A stretch of 64,000 bases of DNA from Planctomycetota bacterium. Lineage in GTDB: Bacteria > Planctomycetota > Phycisphaerae > UBA1845 > PWPN01. The position numbers were made by a program, and so were the translations under genes. The notes beneath the pieces were generated by a model. That model did no database searches, was not told the DNA's origin, and was given only the letters and a program-made list of their open reading frames with translations. Positions within the stretch are counted from its first letter, which is position 1. Each line of letters begins with the position of its first letter. This document shows, piece after piece, positions 44,155-52,557 of this stretch. The DNA is taken from NCBI GenBank assembly GCA_022711465.1, contig JAKLEZ010000006.1, positions 217,702 to 281,701 on the forward strand, read 5' to 3'.

Positions 44155-46680
44155 GTGACCCGGTTGCTTGCCAGTGTAGTCGCTTCTTCATTCTTCGCGA
44201 CCGCGCCCCTGGGGGCGGCGGACGTTCCTCCTGGCTCCGAGCCCCCCTACCGCGTCGCCGTCTTCTCCGCCGACGTGACCGTCCCCATCGGCCATGCGTG
44301 CATGGGCGGCGGTGTGGCTGACGCCAAGGAGATCGTCGATCCGCTCTACGCCAAGGGATGTGTGCTGCTGGGCCCCGGCGAGCCGGTGGTGGTCATCGCG
44401 CTGGACTGGTGCCAGTGCAACAACGACTCGTACGACCGATGGCGGGAAGCCCTGGCCGAGGCGGCCGGTACAAGCCGGGAGCGGGTCATGCTCGCCACCG
44501 TGCACCAGCATGACGCGCCCATCTGCGATCTGACGGCGCAGAAGCTGCTGAACGAACAAGGACTGAAGGGCTGGAACTGCGATCTTGAATTCCATGAGAC
44601 CGCCGTGCAAAGGACGGCCCGGGCCTTGCGTGAGGCCCTGGCGTCTCCTCGTCCCGTGACCCACTTCGGAATCGGCCAGGCCCAAGTTGAGCGGATCGCG
44701 TCCAACCGCCGGGTGATAACCCCGGATGGCAAGATCCACTGGGGGCGGGGAAGTGCCAGCGGCGACATGTACGGCGCCCCCGAGGGCGAAATCGATCCCT
44801 GGCTCAAGACGATCAGCCTGTGGGACGGTGATCGGCCGGTGGTCGCATGGAGTTGCTACGCGGTCCATCCGATGAGCCATTACGGGCGCGGATTCGTCTC
44901 GGCGGATTTCCCGGGAATGGCCCGAGCTCGGCGACAGAAAGACAGTGCCGGGTGCCTCCAGATCTACTTCACCGGGTGCGCGGGTGACACAACGGCCGGC
45001 AAATACAACACCGGTGCGGCGGAAAACCGGCCGATCCTCGCCGACCGGTTGTACCAGGCCCTGCTTGCGGCCTGGAAGGCAACCGAGAAACACCCCCTGG
45101 GCCGCATCCAGTTCCGCGCTGCAAAGCTGGCCCTGCCTGCCCGCGACACCGGCGCGTTTGCTTTGGATGCCATGAGGACGACGCTCGCCGACGCTCGAGC
45201 CGGTCGCTGGCAGAGGGTCTCTGCCGCGCTCGGATTGAGCTGGCGGCAACGCGTGGACGCCCGACATCCCATCGACGTCCCCTGCCTGGTGCTGGGCGAC
45301 GACGCCGCTCAGTTCATGATCATGCCGGCGGAGAGCTTCGTAGCCTACCAGCTCACCGCCCAGCGGTTGCGTCCGGATTCGTTTGTCGTTGTGGCCGGCT
45401 TTGGCGACGGTGCTCCCGGGTACATGCCCACGGACCAGTGTTGGCGAGATGGCTACGACGACAACTACTGCTGGGTGCCGCCCATGATGGACAACCTCAT
45501 GATCGAGGCCATGGCCAAGGCGCTCGACGCCAGGCTCCCGACCCATCTGACCAGAGACGTGCGGCTCGACGTGGCCAAGAAAGAGCTTTCACCGGACTTC
45601 TGCTGGTTCCATCCCCGGGTCGCGGCCGTGCCCGCCGCGGGACGTGACGGCAGGCCCGCCGTGATCATGACCCTTCAGAAGCATCTACGGGTATCAGATC
45701 ACTACTCCGGTCTGTACATGATGCGCACCGACGACCTGGGCGGGACGTGGACCGGCCCGACGGAGGTGCCCGAACTCGCCTGGCGAAAGGAGCCGGAGGG
45801 TGCGACCATCGCCGTCGCCGACGTGACCCCGGGCTGGCACCAGCCGACGAAGCGGGTGATCGCCATCGGAGCCCAAGTCCGCTACGACCCCGACGGCAGG
45901 CAGCTCGACGACCGGCCGCGCTCGCACCAGACCGCGTACGCCGTCTACGATCCGGAGCGCGACACATGGTCCGGCTGGCAGGTCTTGCAGCCGCCCGCGG
46001 GAGAGGCGTTCAACTTCTTCCGAAGCGCTTGCTCTCAGTGGGCGGTCGAACCTGGCGGCACGCTGCTCATTCCTTTCCATCACGCGAAGTCTGCAAGTGC
46101 GCCGACGTCGGTCACCGTCTTCCGCTGCTCGTTCGATGGCCGGGAGCTCAAGTGCCTCGAGCGCGGCGATGAACTCGCCCTGAGTATCGACCGAGGCTTC
46201 AGTGAACCATCCATCGTGCATCACCGCGGCCACTGGTATCTGACCATCCGAAGCGACAAGCGAGGGTACGTGACGGTCAGTCAGGACGGGCTGCACTACG
46301 CTCCGGTGAGTCCGTGGCTGTTCGACGACGGCAACGAGCTGGGCAGCTACAACACGCAACAGCACTGGCTGTCGACGAACCAGGGCCTGTTCCTGTGCTA
46401 CACCCGCCGAGGAGCAGGTAACGATCACATTCCCCGCCACCGGGCCCCTCTTTTCATCGCCCAGGTGGACCCGGGCGGATTGCGCGTTCTGCGAGCCACG
46501 GAGCGTGTCCTGATTCCGGAACGGGGGGCCATGCTGGGTAACTTCGGAGCGACGCCCATCACGGACAGGGAATCGTGGGTCACGGACGCCGAGTACACGC
46601 TGGCCAGCCAACCAGATCCGCGCGGTGCCGACGGCAGCGTCTTCTTTGCCCGCGTGATTTGGGCCGACGGATTAAGGTGA
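44155..46680 (+). CDS. Exported neutral ceramidase-fold protein fused to sialidase-like propeller
   Basis: An 841-residue protein starting at GTG 44155 after GGAGG, with a Sec-type signal (LLASVVASSFFATAPLGA). Residues about 25-455 are the ceramidase-like domain: FSADVTVPIGHACMGGG, H117-Q-H119-D120 and H238 in YAVHPMSHYGRG. The nucleophile position reads GDTTAGKYN, threonine or alanine instead of serine. Residues about 475-841 are a BNR/sialidase-like propeller (LYMMRTDDLGGTWTGPTEVP, SQDGLHYAPVSPWL). The fusion could pair glycan recognition or cleavage with the first domain. It is a paralog of the previous gene over the first domain. No sialidase catalytic set was verified. Confidence 0.82.
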   Translation: MTRLLASVVASSFFATAPLGAADVPPGSEPPYRVAVFSADVTVPIGHACMGGGVADAKEIVDPLYAKGCVLLGPGEPVVVIALDWCQCNNDSYDRWREALAEAAGTSRERVMLATVHQHDAPICDLTAQKLLNEQGLKGWNCDLEFHETAVQRTARALREALASPRPVTHFGIGQAQVERIASNRRVITPDGKIHWGRGSASGDMYGAPEGEIDPWLKTISLWDGDRPVVAWSCYAVHPMSHYGRGFVSADFPGMARARRQKDSAGCLQIYFTGCAGDTTAGKYNTGAAENRPILADRLYQALLAAWKATEKHPLGRIQFRAAKLALPARDTGAFALDAMRTTLADARAGRWQRVSAALGLSWRQRVDARHPIDVPCLVLGDDAAQFMIMPAESFVAYQLTAQRLRPDSFVVVAGFGDGAPGYMPTDQCWRDGYDDNYCWVPPMMDNLMIEAMAKALDARLPTHLTRDVRLDVAKKELSPDFCWFHPRVAAVPAAGRDGRPAVIMTLQKHLRVSDHYSGLYMMRTDDLGGTWTGPTEVPELAWRKEPEGATIAVADVTPGWHQPTKRVIAIGAQVRYDPDGRQLDDRPRSHQTAYAVYDPERDTWSGWQVLQPPAGEAFNFFRSACSQWAVEPGGTLLIPFHHAKSASAPTSVTVFRCSFDGRELKCLERGDELALSIDRGFSEPSIVHHRGHWYLTIRSDKRGYVTVSQDGLHYAPVSPWLFDDGNELGSYNTQQHWLSTNQGLFLCYTRRGAGNDHIPRHRAPLFIAQVDPGGLRVLRATERVLIPERGAMLGNFGATPITDRESWVTDAEYTLASQPDPRGADGSVFFARVIWADGLR

Positions 46681-47027
46681 GGGCGATCACGCCTGTAGCC
46701 CCGACGGATAGGCGAAGAACCTCCGGGATCGGTTTGCAGTGTCGCCCGGAGGGGAGACCTCCCCCTGCTCCGCGGCCCTCCTCGTCGTGCCTGCGGGAGC
46801 CATCTCGTCCACATAACCTTATTTCACAAAAGAGTTTATGAACAAACCGCACACGCCTTCCTTCCGGAACAATCCCCTCCCAGGGCTATGCCGCCATCCG
46901 ACATGGCTTCGCGTTTCCCCCCATCTGGCGAGTCGCTATTGACGTTGAGTCGTCTCCCGAGTAGATTACGGGAAGCTGGTGTCCTTTCGTCAATTCGCTT
47001 TTAGGACGTGTTTTTGGAGGAGAAGGA
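46681..47027. other. Intergenic region upstream of the PEP-CTERM gene
   Basis: A 347-base gap that turns notably AT-rich around 46813-46845 compared with the rest of the window. No gene is seen. It contains the promoter given separately, and nothing else recognisable. Confidence 0.5.
46939..46967 (+). promoter_or_regulatory. Probable sigma-70 type promoter
   Basis: TTGACG and TAGATT are separated by exactly 17 bases, 60 bases before the PEP-CTERM gene start. The -35 differs from consensus by one base and the -10 by two. This is the best promoter match noted in the window. Confidence 0.55.
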
Positions 47028-48203
47028 ATGCGATCAACCAGATGTGCAATAAGTACTCTCTGTCTGGTAGCCACGCTGCTGCTGGGAGCGGGGCTCGCCC
47101 AAGCGGTCGAGTTCGGCGGCTTCGGCAGCTACATTAGTGGCTTCAAGGCCTCCGTCCCGGTCGGTGGCGCGGCAACCGGAGCGGCGTTCGATGCCTCGGG
47201 TCAAGTCCTGTACTACGTCAGCGAGACGACCGACGATGTACGGGCCCTCATTTTCGCCCCCGATTTCATGTCGGGAACCACGAAGTCGATAGGCCTGGGC
47301 GACCTGGGTGACAGCAACCCCTCCGACGTCGTGGTCGATGCCAACGGTGATCTCTACATACCCTACGATTACACTGCAGGCCTGCGGAAGATCACCGACC
47401 CGATGGGGGCCGCTACCGCCAGTGTGGTGTTTGCCGGCAATGCGTTCATGGGCGGCACCGGCGACGATGACCCCTTTGGCGCTGAGATCGCCCCCCCCAG
47501 CTTCAACGGAAGCATGGCGAAACCCGGCGACATCCTGCTGAACGACAAGGGCCTCGACAAGAACGAAACGAACGCGATCGAGTCCGTCACCCCGGATGGG
47601 TCCGGCTACAAGACAATGGCGACCTGGACCACGCTGCCGAACTGCACGATGGCTGACCCCAGTCCGGAGAATATGGCCGCCGACCAGAAGAACGGCGTCG
47701 TGTACATGGCACCGGTCCAAATGACCAGCACGGTTGATGGTAAGCCGCTGACGCAGATTTTCACGCTGAGCCCCGAAGGAGTGCTCACCGCCCACGAAAT
47801 CACGCTGCCCAGCTTGACCGGTGACCTGCTGGACAACGTTCAGGGCATGGCCGTCAATCCGCTGGACGGTTCGATCTGGGTGGTGGACGATGACAACTAC
47901 CCGTCAGCCACCTACGTGCCGGACGACGCCCTCTACCGGATCGACCCGGTCACGTTCGTGGCCACGCTGGAGATCGACTTTGACGTGGAGGCCGGGAACA
48001 CGACCCAGGGGCAAGGTCTCCCGAACTTCAACTACTCCATAGCGTTCACCCCGGACGGCCGGTATCTGGTTATCGGGGATACCGACGCGAACAGCAACAC
48101 GGCCAACACGATGATGGTCTTCGGTGTCGTGCCTGAGCCGACGACCGTCCTGCTCCTGGCCATCGGTGGTTGCCTCCTCGGGGCCCGCCGTCGTCGGAGC
48201 TGA
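47028..48203 (+). CDS. PEP-CTERM exported protein
   Basis: A 391-residue protein after a GGAGGAGAAGG ribosome site. Signal peptide: STLCLVATLLLGAGLAQA. The C-terminus VPEPTTVLLLAIGGCLLGAR followed by RRRS is a canonical PEP-CTERM tag: VPEP, a hydrophobic helix and a basic end. Exosortase removes such tags during transport to the surface; no exosortase is in the window. The body has propeller-like strings such as PSDVVVDANGDLYIPYD and NPLDGSIWVVDDDN. It is likely an extracellular or surface protein, and function is unknown. It stands alone, with large gaps on both sides. Confidence 0.92.
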   Translation: MRSTRCAISTLCLVATLLLGAGLAQAVEFGGFGSYISGFKASVPVGGAATGAAFDASGQVLYYVSETTDDVRALIFAPDFMSGTTKSIGLGDLGDSNPSDVVVDANGDLYIPYDYTAGLRKITDPMGAATASVVFAGNAFMGGTGDDDPFGAEIAPPSFNGSMAKPGDILLNDKGLDKNETNAIESVTPDGSGYKTMATWTTLPNCTMADPSPENMAADQKNGVVYMAPVQMTSTVDGKPLTQIFTLSPEGVLTAHEITLPSLTGDLLDNVQGMAVNPLDGSIWVVDDDNYPSATYVPDDALYRIDPVTFVATLEIDFDVEAGNTTQGQGLPNFNYSIAFTPDGRYLVIGDTDANSNTANTMMVFGVVPEPTTVLLLAIGGCLLGARRRRS

Positions 48204-48744
48204 GGCGCCGTCTCAGCAGGGATAGCACCGGCATCTTGCCGGTCAGGGTCCAAGCGGAACGTGTGCGTCACAACGTCGTGGCATAACTCTGATTGAACCG
48301 GCAGATCAACCGGTTTGAGGTCGGTTTGGTGTACAACCGCAACAGGGCCCGGATCAGATCCGGGTCCTGTTTCTTGCGCTCGCAGCCAAAACGTGAACAG
48401 GCAGACGCAAAGCGGAGGACGGCATCGGCTTTCCCTCCCCAGCAGATGCCCTTCGTAGCCCAAGGGCATCCATTCTGATTCCAGCGACTCAAGGCAAGAT
48501 ACTGAGACAGGCGCCCGTGCAGGATGGGCTTCACGATCCGACGACAAGGCGGCGGCCCATCAACTTTGTGCCCGAGGATGGGCGGACTACCACGGGTTCA
48601 GTATCCTCTGAGTCCTGAAACGTTGTACAATGGCCGACCACTACCTGGCGGCGAACCAGGTGATACTGTCTGGGAAATGCGGATCGAGTTTGCTCGAGCT
48701 CGCTCGCAGGAACCCTCTTCCGCGAATCGTTTTGGGGCAACAAC
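48204..48744. other. Intergenic region with a strong inverted repeat
   Basis: A 541-base gap between the PEP-CTERM gene and the heparinase-like gene. The inverted repeat listed separately is its main feature. A TACAAT at 48624-48629 could be a -10 element for the lyase gene but has no good -35. Short open frames on the minus strand (88 residues at 48268-48534) have no recognisable family and were not annotated as genes. Confidence 0.5.
48341..48371 (+). terminator. Near-perfect inverted repeat, possible terminator
   Basis: Two 15-base arms (AACAGGGCCCGGATC and its complement with a single G-T wobble) are separated by one base, making a stable hairpin with a loop of a few bases. TTCTT follows. 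It lies 138 bases after the PEP-CTERM stop, so it could end that transcript, but the T-run is interrupted. It could instead be a protein-binding dyad or part of a small mobile repeat. Confidence 0.45.
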
Positions 48745-50592
48745 ATGCGCATCGCCATACCGTTCATCGAATCGATGATCTTCGCGTCCTTGGCCTCTGC
48801 CCAGCCGGCAACCGCTCCGGCGGACACCAAGGTTCTGGGCACGCTACGTCCGGCCCACCCGCGGCTATTGGTACTGGAGGATGATCTCGCCCGTGTACGC
48901 GAGTTGGCCAAGACGAACCCGGAAATCCGCAAGCTCTGCGATCGGCTTCGCGACCAGGCGGTCAACACTCTCAACGAGCCTGCCGTCGAGCACAAGCTGG
49001 AGGGGCCGCGCCTGCTCAGCCAGAGTCGCACCTGCCTGCGCCGTGTGGCCACACTGGCGGGAATGTACCGGCTGGAGGGCGACCGACGGTTCGCCGAACG
49101 GGCGGAGAAGGAGATGCTGACCGCGGCCGCCTTCGCCGACTGGAACCCCTCGCACTTCCTGGACACCGCGGAGATGAGCAATGCCCTGGGCATCGGCTAC
49201 GACTGGCTGCATGACCAGCTTTCGGCGGAGAGCCGCAAGACCATCCGCACGGCCATCGCCGAGAAAGGGCTCAAACCCGGGCTGGACGTGTATCGTAAGA
49301 GCCGCTGGTGGGCGGTCGCGCGGCACAACTGGAACCAGGTGTGCAACGGTGGCATGACCGTCGGGGCACTGGCCATCGCCGACGAGGAGCCCTCCCTGGC
49401 CGCGGAGGTGATTTCGCACGCCCGCCGGTCGATTCCACGAGCAATGGAAAGCCTGGCGCCCGACGGCGGGTGGGCGGAGGGGCCGGGCTACTGGAACTAC
49501 GCGATGCGCTATACCGCGTTCTACTGGGCCGCCTTGAACACGGCCCTGGGCACCGACTTCGGTCTGCAGGCCATGCCCGGCTTCGCCGAAACGGGACTGT
49601 ATCGCATCCACTCCATCGGCCCGTCGGGCCTGACCTTCAACTATGCCGACGGCGGTTCAAAGCCGGGCACGGCGGCCCAGATGATGTACTTCGCCCGTCG
49701 GTTTGACCGGCCGGCGTACGCGGTGAACGAGCGACAACTCGGCGGATCGGAGATCTTCGACCTGCTGTGGTACGACCCGCGCGGTAGTGCGGCGGATACT
49801 GAACGACTGCCGACCGCGGCCCAGTTCCGCGGCATCCATTCGGCCTATCTGCGGAGCAAGTGGAATGACCCGCAGGCCCTGTTCATCGCGTTCAAAGGCG
49901 GCGACAACAAGGCCAATCACAGCCACCTGGACCTCGGCACGTTCGTGCTCGATGCCCTCGGACAGCGCTGGGCGATCGACCTGGGGGGCGACAACTACAA
50001 CATGCCCGGCTACTTCGGCAAGCAGCGATGGACCTATTACCGCCTGCGCAGCGAAGGCCAGAATACACTCGTACTGAACGGCGACAACCAGAATCCCGCG
50101 GCCAAGGCGCCGCTGGTCGCTTTCGAGCCGAAGATCGCGGGCGGCGGTTCGTTTGCGGTGGCCGACCTGACGGCCGCTTACACCAAACACGCTCAACAGG
50201 TTCGTCGCGGCGTCGCCCTGATCGGCGATGACCGCGTGCTACTCGAAGATGAGATCGAGGCCGCCACTCCAGTCGAGGCCGACTGGGCCATGCACACCCA
50301 TGCCGCCGTCGTCACCGACGGCCGCCGATCCATCCTGACCCTCGGGAACAAGAACCTGTACGCCGACGTGCTCGAGCCGAAGAACGCAGCCTGGCAGGTG
50401 CAGGAGGTCCGACTGGAGAAGCCTCAGGAGCCGATCAAGAACACCCGCAAGCTCATGGTTCGCGTCAAGACTGCTGCTCCCCGCACTCGCGTCGCCGTGC
50501 TGTTCTCCGTTCGCGAACGTCCGCTTGATTCACTGGATGCCGCCGCTCCGCTGAGCCAGTGGTCGGCCGAAGGAGTCCTTGCCCGCCCCTGA
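48745..50592 (+). CDS. Heparinase II/III-like polysaccharide lyase
   Basis: A 615-residue exported protein with a short signal region (IPFIESMIFASLASA). Residues about 30-300 form the alpha/alpha toroid of alginate-lyase/heparinase II/III proteins (HNWNQVCNGGMTVGALAIADEEP, and PDGGWAEGPGYWNYAMRYTAF in pieces). The heparinase II/III beta domain begins near 380 with NKANHSHLDLGTFVLDALGQ and AIDLGGDNYNMPGYF, the usual catalytic-histidine and metal region. Such enzymes cleave uronic-acid-containing polymers by beta-elimination. The probable substrate is alginate, heparin-like or another uronide; the sequence does not say which. It stands between two intergenic regions and converges on the dockerin gene. 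Confidence 0.88.
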   Translation: MRIAIPFIESMIFASLASAQPATAPADTKVLGTLRPAHPRLLVLEDDLARVRELAKTNPEIRKLCDRLRDQAVNTLNEPAVEHKLEGPRLLSQSRTCLRRVATLAGMYRLEGDRRFAERAEKEMLTAAAFADWNPSHFLDTAEMSNALGIGYDWLHDQLSAESRKTIRTAIAEKGLKPGLDVYRKSRWWAVARHNWNQVCNGGMTVGALAIADEEPSLAAEVISHARRSIPRAMESLAPDGGWAEGPGYWNYAMRYTAFYWAALNTALGTDFGLQAMPGFAETGLYRIHSIGPSGLTFNYADGGSKPGTAAQMMYFARRFDRPAYAVNERQLGGSEIFDLLWYDPRGSAADTERLPTAAQFRGIHSAYLRSKWNDPQALFIAFKGGDNKANHSHLDLGTFVLDALGQRWAIDLGGDNYNMPGYFGKQRWTYYRLRSEGQNTLVLNGDNQNPAAKAPLVAFEPKIAGGGSFAVADLTAAYTKHAQQVRRGVALIGDDRVLLEDEIEAATPVEADWAMHTHAAVVTDGRRSILTLGNKNLYADVLEPKNAAWQVQEVRLEKPQEPIKNTRKLMVRVKTAAPRTRVAVLFSVRERPLDSLDAAAPLSQWSAEGVLARP

Positions 50593-50632
50593 AGCCCCGG
50601 CATCCGTCGCCTTCGGCTTCAGTACCGGCCGA

Positions 50633-52522
50633 TCACGGACGATGGTCACCATCGGGGGGTATGGGCAACATCGGCCCCCGGTAACACACTATGAACGCGG
50701 ACAGGTCATCCGTATCGATATCACCGTCCCCGAGGCCGTGGAAGTCGCGGTCGAAACAGCTGCACGCGACAGTGGCGGCCTTTTCGGAGGCCCCAGGCCC
50801 GGTGTAACACCGCTGGAGCATGCCGAAGTCGGACTGGTCTACATCACCATCGCCGTCCGCATCCGCGAAGAGGGCGCCGCACAGCTTGGGGGCTTGCCGG
50901 CCGGTTTCAAACCGGGCGTATGACCATCGTGATTCGGTGGGTGGCCCGGCGCTGGTGTTGTCACCCCAGAGGATGCGGCGATAAGTCGTGTTGTCGGGCA
51001 CCTCGGCCCGAGTGAGGGAGCCGAGAATCTGGGCGTCCAGGTAGAACGAAGCCATGCCATTTCCGCCATCGCCCGCAGGATCGAAGACGATCTGAGCCGT
51101 GTGGTAATCCGAAGTGGGGTCGATATCGCTCAGCAAGTCGTTGCCGCTGGCAGCTGTGGTCCGGCTGTACACGCCGCAGGCCCAGTCCCCTTGGCCGTCG
51201 ATGAAACTCAGCGCCCAGATATCTCGGCCGTCGATCACCTGGAGCTGGACCTGGCTTGGGGCCGCGGCGGCCACAACTCTGAGCCGTGCAGTGGCTGTCC
51301 AGCCGGAAGGGTGTGCGAGGACCTGGGGATCGAGACTGACCGTGTAACCGTGCCGGCTTGACGCAGGCGCGGCGATCGACCAGTGATCCTCGGCATCGTT
51401 GCCGCCGCCCAGCGTCGCGGGTTCGCCGACGACGGAAACGGAGAACCCTTCCGTTTGCGGATCGGTGCAGCCGAGATGGCGAATAGCGAACGGAGGCGGA
51501 TCGCGATCGAAGTCTACCCGGGCCAGGTAGATTGACGCCCTCCCCTCGTGCGAAGAGTAGTAGCTGACCCAGAGAATGCCCTCATGCCATACGAAGCCCG
51601 GATAGCTCGTATCGCCGCTCGAGGGGAGGGTCAGGAATTCCGTGAGCGTGCCGGCCTGCGGATCGAGCCAGCAGAGTGAAGTACGCGTGCTCCCGTCGTA
51701 CAGACGTGTACCGGCTACAAACCGCCCATCCGGGAGTCGAATCAGGTTGGGACCGCCAAGCTGTACGCCGAGGTCCTTGAACGTCCAGTTGGTGTACGGT
51801 GGCCGGGCCGTGGCCAGCAGGCCGGTCTTTGTGCCCGTTCCCCGACGAATCAGGGCGTAGGCCGTATCATCGGCGAGGAACCGAATCGTGGTTTCGCCGG
51901 GGTAATCCTGGCCGGCCAGCAGCCTCTCGATCACCGTCTCGTACCCTGCGCCGTCCACGCTCTTGAAGAAGCGAAGGAACGAGTCGCTTTGCCGGCTGTA
52001 GGCGAAGCCGTAGGCGATGTCGTTGTGCCAAGTGACGCGCCACAACCACAGGTTGTGGGCGACAGTCTCAAAGGGGCCTGTCCACACCGTGCCGTCGGCT
52101 GAAAACCAGCCCAGCGACTGCCGTTCGTCCGGCGTGGCCTCGGGAGCCGCAGCGGCGATGAGCAGCAACCGGCCGTCGGGCGCGATGCTCAACTTGGGGT
52201 CCCGCAGGTCCTGGTCCGCACCGTCATCCAGCAGTGCGGTCGATGTCCAACTCTCGCCGTCGTCGGAACGCAGGATGCGCAGCTTGCCGCCCGGCGTACC
52301 CAGCGGGGGTACACCATGAATCGGACCTTCCCGAAAGCAGAGAAACCACCGGCCCTGGAAGCGGATGAGGTCGGTGAACGCGTTGTGCGGTGCCTGGTCC
52401 CAGACCTTGCGGACGTCCATGAGCCAGACGGCCCGGACTTCCGGCAATGCCGCTGTACCAAGAGCACATGCGGCGGCAAACAGCATCATCCACAACCTGC
52501 CAGTCGCTCGTCGCTTGCTCAA
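50633..52522 (-). CDS. Secreted propeller protein with shared 200-residue module and dockerin-type tail
   Basis: About 629 residues if translation begins at TTG 52522, which follows AGAGAGG and gives a signal with a basic start (SKRRATGRLWMMLFAAACALG). An ATG at 52489 is the alternative; longer frames would run into the gene upstream. The first 300 residues are sialidase/BNR-like blades (KLRILRSDDGESWTST, KLSIAPDGRLLLIAA). A module of about 200 residues follows, with LQVIDGRDIWALSFIDGQGD and TAQIVFDPAGDGGNGMASFY, the same type as in the next gene. The end has DADGDGDVDQSDFGMLQRC and GDGDIDTDDLSAFIVCYRG, two dockerin-like loops. It is likely an extracellular carbohydrate-binding or glycosidase protein. 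Confidence 0.78.
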   Translation of the reverse strand: MSKRRATGRLWMMLFAAACALGTAALPEVRAVWLMDVRKVWDQAPHNAFTDLIRFQGRWFLCFREGPIHGVPPLGTPGGKLRILRSDDGESWTSTALLDDGADQDLRDPKLSIAPDGRLLLIAAAAPEATPDERQSLGWFSADGTVWTGPFETVAHNLWLWRVTWHNDIAYGFAYSRQSDSFLRFFKSVDGAGYETVIERLLAGQDYPGETTIRFLADDTAYALIRRGTGTKTGLLATARPPYTNWTFKDLGVQLGGPNLIRLPDGRFVAGTRLYDGSTRTSLCWLDPQAGTLTEFLTLPSSGDTSYPGFVWHEGILWVSYYSSHEGRASIYLARVDFDRDPPPFAIRHLGCTDPQTEGFSVSVVGEPATLGGGNDAEDHWSIAAPASSRHGYTVSLDPQVLAHPSGWTATARLRVVAAAAPSQVQLQVIDGRDIWALSFIDGQGDWACGVYSRTTAASGNDLLSDIDPTSDYHTAQIVFDPAGDGGNGMASFYLDAQILGSLTRAEVPDNTTYRRILWGDNTSAGPPTESRWSYARFETGRQAPKLCGALFADADGDGDVDQSDFGMLQRCYTGPGASEKAATVACSCFDRDFHGLGDGDIDTDDLSAFIVCYRGPMLPIPPDGDHRP

Positions 52523-52557
52523 TTCCTGCCTCTCTTTTGCGGCACCGTCTCCGGTCG

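Noticed and set aside
48268..48534. 88-codon minus-strand frame in the gap before the lyase gene
   Set aside because: No ribosome site, no family, and it covers the inverted repeat; kept only as a note in the intergenic entry.
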